Shown: positions 57,301-64,000 of the stretch, piece by piece
Layout: every line of letters begins with the position of its first letter
How positions within the stretch are numbered: position 1 is the stretch's first letter
From: Davidsoniella eucalypti
Lineage: Eukaryota > Ascomycota > Sordariomycetes > Microascales > Ceratocystidaceae
Length of the DNA stretch: 64,000 bases
NCBI GenBank assembly: GCA_004009845.1
Contig: RMBW01000027.1
Coordinates: 124,001-188,000 of the forward strand
Reading direction: 5' to 3'
Program-made: the position numbers and the translations under genes
Notes under the pieces: model-generated
What the model was told of the DNA's origin: nothing
Database searches by the model: none
The model's input: only the letters and a program-made list of their open reading frames with translations

Positions 57301-59094
57301 GCTAGACCCGGTCTCCAGGCTCACCAGGGCCACGGGCCAGTCACGTTGTGTAGCGCGTCGCTGCTCTGAAGAGCTGTGTCTGTAGCTGACCTCTCTCGCT
57401 GTACTCACGACTAGTAGACAGACTCTTCAAGTTTCACTTGACACTAGACTAGCCAGTAATTTAGTTGGGTCGACTAGAACCGTCTTTCCTTCTTCTCTCA
57501 GTCTTCTGCTCTGGCTCTCCATCACGACCTCTTATTCGGCCGCCGCTTTCTCTGCCAACCGACGATCGATCCTGTTCTTACTGCACCCCCATAGTCCATT
57601 GCGCTTCTGCACCCAGCAGGAAAAAAGGATAGAGCTGTGTCTACGCTGAATGCCATCCGCTCCTATTGCTGCTGCAACACAACACCGCCTCACAGAAACA
57701 CATCCGCGGCACATTGTCAACCGCGGCCTGCCTACTGACTTGGAGCTCGCAGCTGCTTTGGGCAACGAGCTCATTGTTCGCCACACGCCTTGAATGCCTA
57801 GCTTCATCGGGGTTGACAACACATCGCGCACCACCCACCAATCCCGCGCTGATATCGCCTCATTATAGCCGTAAGGCACCGGCCTAGAGCCCAACCAACC
57901 CAACACCGTCTTGTATCAGCCAAGACCGAGTCTTTACAGTTCGAGATACAGCTCTGGACCAACTAGAGAGCTTGAACTCCTTCAGTCTCAGGCAGCCTGT
58001 CATATGCGACTGATTACTCTGATATCAGCAACAATCGACTGCCAGTATAGCTCACATCGAAACCTGCGTATATTTAGTTGGGTCGAATTCCAATGACAAG
58101 CTAGACAAGGCTATTGTACACATTGTTGTTTTTTGGTCCCCGAACTGCGCCGTCACTAGCGTGTTTAAATCTTCATTTGCAAGGAAGATACCGGTAAAAA
58201 TTAATATTTTTATTTATTTGTTTTACGCCGGAAACTCCATTCTTGTTCTCTGGAATCTACGAGTCGAATCATCTCTAGTCATTCTCTGCATACCTATCAT
58301 ACCTAGGCTACCGGAATACGGCGCCTATTTCGCCTACTAGGCTTTGTTTCATTCCTCGAGTATTCCTCGACTAACTATTGTGCTTCCCTTGGACGCCGAT
58401 AACTGGCTCTCGACAACTACCGCGCAGCAAGAGCGCATTCGCAATTTCACAAGCCACCGGACAGATCTCCAATCGATTTGCTCGCCAGAGACCTCGAGTT
58501 TCCCTTGTCTAACTTGCACAGTTGCACCTGCCTGCTCAAACCCATCGGATACCGGCTATCATAGCCCCTCAGACTGGATATCGAGATATTGCTAGTCACT
58601 AGCTGGCCTGGGCTTCGCTCATGCAGGATTTGACATAACCGACCCTTCATCCAGGCCGTTATCTGCTACCACTTAAAAAGACTTGCATGTGCCTTTTCGT
58701 CTGCTTAGCCAGTAACCTCGACGTTCGTCTCTCTACCAGATTCCGATTCCGCCAAGACGATACGACAAGCTCAGGCTGCCACACCAAGTGCATCTGGTAT
58801 CAGCCATTGAAGTTGAGCCCTTCGACTAAACACCGGCGCTGTATGTGAGCTGGGTTCCTGCTTGCATGACAACTCGTCACTATCGAAATCTGCCTGGCGC
58901 GACCAAGTTTCCCGTGAGAGCTTCACCACAAAAAGTCCGGGGATATTGTATCCCTTCTGCTGTTCCTATACGCCTGTAAGGAGAGCAAGTAGAGCAAGTC
59001 GAATCTCCACCGTCACCAATATCGGACAGGGTGTTGATTCTTTGTATCGACAAGACGGGCACTACTGCTGCTTATAGTGCTATTTGAGTTCTGG

Positions 59095-59246
59095 GTAAGT
59101 TGTACATTCTTACGTTGTATCAGAAAAGTCTTTGCAATAGACAGGCTTTTAAGCCCTCGCCAGACCCTGTCAACTGGGTGGCCATTCGTTCATTAATGCA
59201 GCTTGAGGCAAGTCCCTGGTAGCTAACTAACATGGTATCTTTGTAG
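59095..59246 (+). other. Probable 5' UTR intron of the 14-3-3-like gene (152 nt)
   Basis: The segment starts GTAAGT at 59095, carries CTAACTAAC at about 59223-59231 and ends TTTGTAG at 59246. This is the consensus donor, branch and acceptor set seen in the coding introns of the window. It lies 583 bp upstream of the start codon at 59830, which implies transcription begins upstream of 59095. Confidence 0.5.
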
Positions 59247-59829
59247 TAACATTCCAATCCTCTAAATCCATATCATAGCAAAGAAAAGCAAAGAAACAGC
59301 GGCTGTATTCTCGCATTACTCCAGAGAACGAGTTTCGGCGCCTATCGGAACATTTGCCTTCCAAAAGCAACTCTGGGTTGTAGTGTCAAGCCAAAGCTGC
59401 CTCTGTATTTTTAAACGCTAATTGCAACTCGTTGATACGACGCCTGGCCTGCCATTTTGGGCGTTCAACGGCATACAACTGTAAAAGATCTATTCTAGTT
59501 CCAGCTCTATCCACGCTCGCGGCTAAGATCAGCGCCTGGGACGCTAGACCGCAGCGCTTTCCGAGCAAGCGAGCAGCAGTCGCAGTCGCAGTCGCAGTCT
59601 TTGTTAAGATTCAACGCTGTCCCGAGACATCTGCCGCTGGCCAGCTGCATAACGACGACAGGCTACAAAGAGGAGCCCAGTCGCTTGTGGCAGCAGCTGT
59701 ATTTTTTTCTTTTTCTTTCCTCTTTTCATCCGGTAAGATCGAAACCCACAAACACGGCCCTTGGAAAAATTCTTTTGTTTACTTGCATTTCCCGTACATA
59801 TCTATTTAATCCTCTGCCCGCATCAAGCC

Positions 59830-61011
59830 ATGGCGCCCTCGACACCAGAGCCAAAACAAAATGCTGTTCTTGGCCCGCGGGACCCCGTAGTCAAGGCCGT
59901 AAACAAGCTAACTGGTACCGTGCAGTTGCAGTTGCAGGCGCCGAAAGGCAACCCAACGTATTCTAGGATTGAAAAGGCGCTATTCACATCCCTCATGGCA
60001 TCCTCAGAAGTCGACCAGAAGTTCCTCGGCCAGTTGGCCAAAGCCGTGGAGCGCGAAAACCGCCTGCTATCAGAGATGCTCTTCAAGATCCTGGGGCTAT
60101 CGCTGAAACTGGCTGAGCAACTCGTATTAGCCAAGAAGCAGAGACGGCAAGTCGCTGTTGATTCACCAGACTACATTAAGCGCGTATGGCACATATTATG
60201 GCTTTCACGAGAAGGCCTCAAGATGCTAGAGCAGTATGTACTACCCATGGTGGGCCATTACGTCGCGCTCAAGGTGCTAGCGTACAAGCTACGAGCGTCG
60301 TTCTACCATGTTTTCGTGCTATTCTACAACACGCCCACAGTATCAGATATGAATATTGCCGAGGCTATCAGAAATCACCCGTGTAACCAGCCACCGACGA
60401 CAAAACCATCATCACAAACACAAACACGCATTCTGCCGCGAGATCCTACGGGCAAGGGAAAAGCAGTAGTCCGTGACGACGACTTGGAATCCGTCAACTC
60501 GTCCATCCAACCCACACACCCACTCGAAGGAGGCCAACCACTGCGGCCACCACCCGGATTCGAGCTGGTCAACGCCCGCAATATCGAGTTCTCTCCAGAC
60601 TTCCTCATCGACTCGCGCGACTACCTAGCACTCACGCACAAGTACTTCCAAGAGGCCGTCAAGTTATCAGAGGCTCTATTATGGGGCTCGCATTCATTGC
60701 GCCTCTCTGTCAAGACTGAGTACGCTGCCTTTCTGTACGAATGTGTGCACGACCACGAGGGTAGCCGGCAGTTGGCTAAAGCAACCATTGCGGAGGTCTA
60801 TGATGCACAAGAAGGCATGGAAGACGACATGTTTGTAGATGCCTGTGAACTCGTCACAGTGTTGGGCAAGATGATGAAGCGTGGTCTTGGCTCTACCGGC
60901 AGCGGCACATTACGAGGAGGTGGTGGAGAAGGTGGGAGCCGATATGCCCATAACGGCCCGTCAACGCCAAAGCCAGCAGTGCCACCGCCGGGCATGCTAA
61001 ACCCGATCTAG
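59830..61011 (+). CDS. Divergent 14-3-3-like fungal protein
   Basis: Single exon, 393 aa, from MAPSTPEPKQNAVLG; the upstream open frame has no ATG. An alternative start at MASSEVDQKFLGQLA (59995) matches where many relatives begin. Helical segments align with the 14-3-3 fold: AKAVERENRLLSEMLFKILG, then HILWLSREGLKMLEQYVLP, then LRASFYHVFVLFYN, a disordered insert of about 80 residues (PRDPTGKGKAVV), then DYLALTHKYFQEAVKLSEAL, LRLSVKTEYAAFLYECVHD and SRQLAKATIAEVYDAQEGM. The Gly-rich tail is disordered. In Pezizomycotina databases such proteins are labelled 14-3-3 domain-containing. The Arg-Tyr of the canonical DYYRY phosphate pocket is not evident here, so phosphopeptide binding is uncertain. 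The role is unknown. Confidence 0.8.
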   Translation: MAPSTPEPKQNAVLGPRDPVVKAVNKLTGTVQLQLQAPKGNPTYSRIEKALFTSLMASSEVDQKFLGQLAKAVERENRLLSEMLFKILGLSLKLAEQLVLAKKQRRQVAVDSPDYIKRVWHILWLSREGLKMLEQYVLPMVGHYVALKVLAYKLRASFYHVFVLFYNTPTVSDMNIAEAIRNHPCNQPPTTKPSSQTQTRILPRDPTGKGKAVVRDDDLESVNSSIQPTHPLEGGQPLRPPPGFELVNARNIEFSPDFLIDSRDYLALTHKYFQEAVKLSEALLWGSHSLRLSVKTEYAAFLYECVHDHEGSRQLAKATIAEVYDAQEGMEDDMFVDACELVTVLGKMMKRGLGSTGSGTLRGGGGEGGSRYAHNGPSTPKPAVPPPGMLNPI

Positions 61012-61870
61012 AAGACGCATTGTTTGTTTTTCTATCATTCCATTCATTTCGATTCTTTCACCGATGCCATTTTGCCGCTTTCTATTAATTTTTTTTCTTC
61101 ATCTACACTATTATAATCTTTTCTTTGTTGATCTCGCTGCATACACCAAAAGAACCCAGCATTAGACACCTCTATTACCACTATTTCTAGTACTACTATC
61201 TACTTTTTTTTCTTTTTTTCTTGTACTTAGCATATTATCATCGGCGCGGCTCTTAGACGTTTCTTGTCTTGTTTTTTTTTTTAATCTTTTCTTTTTGTTT
61301 GTTTTTGGCTGGGCTAACACATCATTTGCGCCTTCCATAGATCCGTTTCTTTGTGTTCTATATTGACTGTCATTGTGATTATCACAGACTATGACGCTAT
61401 GTTGTGTTTGACAGTATAATTCCCGCGTAATCTCCTCAGAGACACGCCATTCCTATTTTTTATTCTATAGGAATAATCTGTGTATAGAATATATTTATCA
61501 TCTTTCTTTGACTTGCAATCAAGACAAGTCACAATATGAACACATAAGTATTGATATTTTCATCTATAAGAACCACACAGTGATGGTAGTTAAAAAGCAA
61601 ATTTCTATATACAAAACGACATAACGACAAAAGACCCTCTCAAATAAAAAAAAATCCTCCGATTATTCATGTAACATTTGACAGCATTCGACCGATCAAT
61701 ACAGAACAAAGAAAGCAGAATGCCAAACGAAACAACAACGCAAGCCACCACGAAGCAGAAAACAAGAAACAAAATAACTATAACAAAACAAAAAGGTTAA
61801 CAACTGACGGACAAGATACAAACTTCTAAAAGAGTTTATGCTATAACGAATATGCATGGACACAATATCC
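61012..61870. other. Convergent 3' intergenic region
   Basis: About 0.86 kb lies between two stops. T-rich sequence on the left and A-rich on the right are consistent with two facing 3' UTRs. Nothing else was recognised. Confidence 0.6.
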
Positions 61871-62776
61871 TTAGGCATTTCGTTCCCGTTTGACGCGGAC
61901 TTGGGGTGCCCGTGGGCCTAGCATCCAGTCCTGCATGGCTAGCCACTCACTCCAGCTTGCCTCGGCATTTTCGATCTCGCTCTCCGAGGCATCCAAAGGA
62001 CGCATGAAGGGAATCGACTGGCCATCCTCCATATCATAGTCCTTCTTGACATGCAGCCAGGTATCGCTCTTGGCAGCAAATAGATAATTCCGGCGTTCAG
62101 CCTCGTGTAGCGGCCCGACGCCCTGGGACCAATCATCCCCGAAGAAGCCGTGTAAAACACCGGGAACATCGAATCCAGTCGCGACCAGACGGCGGATGTA
62201 CGGCACCAGTGCTACGTACGGCCCAACCATGGCGGGAGCCGTCGAGGGTGAGCCGCTGCCACCCATGACTCCGGGACCGGGAGAGGCCGATGGGCCGCGC
62301 ATGGTTTGTGTGGACGAGACAATCTGTTGGGGGCGCTGGAAAGGTAGCTGGATGTTGACAAAAGCGGCTACGGCCTGCACTGGACTGGTATATTGCGCAA
62401 CATCCAGGAAGTAGCGGACGCACGACTGGAATTTCGGATGCCAGTCAAAGATGTCGCCGCTGCCTAGAATGGGCTGTAGATTTTGGACAGTTAGAAGCTA
62501 TAAGCAAGAAGAGAGGATGGAGGTTGCATGAGGGGTTCAAAAGGTAACTGCCTGTAACATCGGCACTTTGTTGATCTGAAGTTGGCCAAGTCCGAGGTCG
62601 TTCCTTCCTATTTTGACGTGATACAGGGCTGTCATCTTTGACAGCTATCAGCCACAAACAAGCAGTTGCCATTTTACCGCAACAGTGAAAACAATATTTA
62701 TCGTTGGAGAAACAAGAGAAAGAGACTTGGTGTAACATACCTGGAATGAAGGTTGGGCTGAGTTGGCAGAAGCCAT
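61871..62776 (-). CDS. Conserved fungal protein of unknown function, two exons
   Basis: Exon 1 (62741-62776) encodes MASANSAQPSFQ and exon 2 (61871-62473) the rest, giving 212 aa. The 267-nt intron has GTATGT and CTACAG ends and is long for this window. The sequence belongs to a conserved Pezizomycotina family. It has PILGSGDIFDWHPKFQSCVR after the splice, then VQAVAAFVNIQLPFQR, a Gly/Pro/Ser linker, the strongly conserved YVALVPYIRRLVATGFDVPG and VLHGFFGDDWSQGVGPLHEA blocks, and the C-terminal WSEWLAMQDWMLGPRAP. No catalytic motif or membrane span is visible, and I assign no function. The protein is probably cytosolic or nuclear (basic tail VRVKRERN). The stop faces the 14-3-3-like gene. Confidence 0.85.
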
Positions 62777-64000
62777 GGCGAGCCGTGAAAGCAAGATGAA
62801 GGTTATAGAAATGGATTATTAAGATAATGCCACCGAGTGAGGGAAGGTTCTTGTGTTGCGTTTAACAGAAGAGCATGTGGCCAGAGGAAGTAAGATAATG
62901 AGGGAGTGGAGTCGATAGATGTAGTAGAAGTAAGGTGCTGTGGAATGGCTATTCGATGGAAGTTTATATATGTAATGGAACTGTCTTTGAGAAACTATGG
63001 TTATATATGAGAGTTGGCAAGTGATATATGTTGGCGACGTGTTAGAATTTAGAGGTAGGGACGAGTGTATATATATGTGTAGTTGTCTTTTTTTGATTCG
63101 AAATGTTCAAAGATATTTATATGTCCGTATCATGGATATAAAAAGGTAGTGTTAGTTAGCGTGTAAGTGACAGGGTTAGACAACCAGTCGTCTAGATGTA
63201 ATGCAGAGTGAACAGGTAGATGTGTAAATAGACGCAAGGAGTTAGGGCTTAGAACGGCCTAGAAGAAGCGGATGTATGAGGAGCAAGAGGGGAATGAAAA
63301 GCCGGAGCAAAGGCTAGAAGAGATAACGACAGTATGCAATATCTTATGTTATTCTTTCGTATGAGTGGCCCGATAGAGGAAAATCGAAGGACGTCGAAGA
63401 ATATTTCTGTTAGACTATGTAAGCCTGAGTCGTAGGTTTCCCAGAGGGAACAAAGCCAGCTGAAGTGAACACAGATTGAGGAACAGAATCTGCGAGGAGA
63501 AACAGCGTTCAAAGTGATCGACGGCAGGATAAAGATATAAAAAAAAGGGATAAAATAGGCCAGAGTGCTTATAAGAAAAAAAAGAAGAAAAAAGGGTTAA
63601 AAGAAAAAAAATATAGATGTTCGGAAATGCAACTGACTGTGCTGCGAAATTTCAAGTAGCGTATTTGTAGGTAATTGCTAAGGTCTAGGATGAGTAGAAG
63701 CTTCAAGCAAACAGCGAGGGTCTTTAGTTAGATCCGTTTTTGTTTGTTTTAGGTAATATCGAAAATAGAGCCGTAGTCGTCTTAGTTATCTTGCGTTCAT
63801 TGAATATTGAGATCTTGAGCTACAATAAGCACAAATGAAGTCAGAAATCGAGCTAGCTTCGGCGTGAGTTTCTCGAGACTAGAGAGAATCTAACTGGATA
63901 AGGGCTGGTTAGTTATTTCAAGCATGTATGTAGATAGACATGAGAGAGGAATCTTTAAAGAAATTGGAGGAAAAGAGGGATTATCTTCTTGCTGTCACTA
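62777..64000. other. Upstream region at right window edge, no gene seen
   Basis: About 1.2 kb upstream of the minus-strand gene at 61871-62776, AT-rich with purine tracts on the plus strand (CT-rich in the gene's sense). It is probably promoter and leader. The frame at 63249-63512 shows no family content. Confidence 0.55.

Larger units (their letters stand above)
47839..59829. other. Gene desert of about 12 kb
   Basis: No open frame exceeds about 130 codons, and none shows recognisable family content or a credible spliced model. Parts look regulatory. About 47839-48150 should be the promoter of the cysteine-rich gene, and about 57480-59829 reads as a long, GC-balanced, pyrimidine-rich leader of the 14-3-3-like gene with one clear intron signal (listed). 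One poly-C run (listed) and many ACATATGTA-like palindromes (for example 53550-53592) occur. Non-coding transcripts are possible but cannot be shown from sequence alone. Confidence 0.5.

Noticed and set aside
1..64000. tRNA, rRNA, snRNA or CRISPR features
   Set aside because: No convincing GGTTCRANYCC B-box in a cloverleaf context, no 5S or U6 core and no regularly spaced repeats were seen by eye; a covariance-model scan would be decisive.

Overview
The window is nuclear DNA from a filamentous ascomycete. It has short GT-AG introns with CTAAC-type branch sites and long AT-rich, CT-tract-containing intergenic spacers. It also has genes typical of Pezizomycotina: a fungal SCAP, an EthD-fold protein, a GDA1-type GDPase and a fungal 14-3-3-like protein. 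The predicted Rab7 is typical of Sordariomycetes, and I infer Hypocreales. That placement is from protein resemblance and was not tested by a search. I saw no tRNA, rRNA or CRISPR array.

Layout, left to right. A 5' gene fragment runs off the left edge (1-489, minus). After 4.5 kb of non-coding DNA come the vacuolar V-ATPase subunit A (minus) and, divergently, the Golgi GDPase GDA1 (plus). Next are a Mg-chelatase-like fungal protein (minus), Rab7/Ypt7 (plus) and a small EthD-fold protein (minus). A gene-poor accessory block follows (about 17-29 kb). It holds one large single-exon gene for a coiled-coil / possible nuclease / kinase-like protein, two nearly identical direct repeats of about 91 bp bracketing that gene 4.45 kb apart, and the decayed end of a Tc1/mariner transposase. 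Conserved genes resume at 29.6 kb: an EamA/SLC35F-type transporter, an unrecognised 480-aa protein, a Cdt2-like WD40 protein, the rRNA methyltransferase SPB1, SCAP and a tiny cysteine-rich protein. A stretch of about 12 kb without any convincing gene (47.8-59.8 kb) precedes a 14-3-3-like protein with a probable spliced long leader, followed by a conserved fungal protein of unknown function.

The housekeeping genes do not form a pathway cluster. V-ATPase and Ypt7 both serve the vacuole. GDA1 and the SCAP-SREBP system both act in the secretory pathway. SPB1 and the Cdt2-like gene share a divergent promoter of 857 bp.

The most unusual content is the 21.6-27.9 kb block. The kinase-like gene carries a D...ExK signature upstream of an HGD/DFE-type kinase lobe and seven copies of an EAR[A/T]E repeat. 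It sits between structured direct repeats and near dead transposon sequence. This fits the REase-plus-kinase modules described for Crinkler-type eukaryotic effectors and mobile-element-linked proteins; that assignment is inference.
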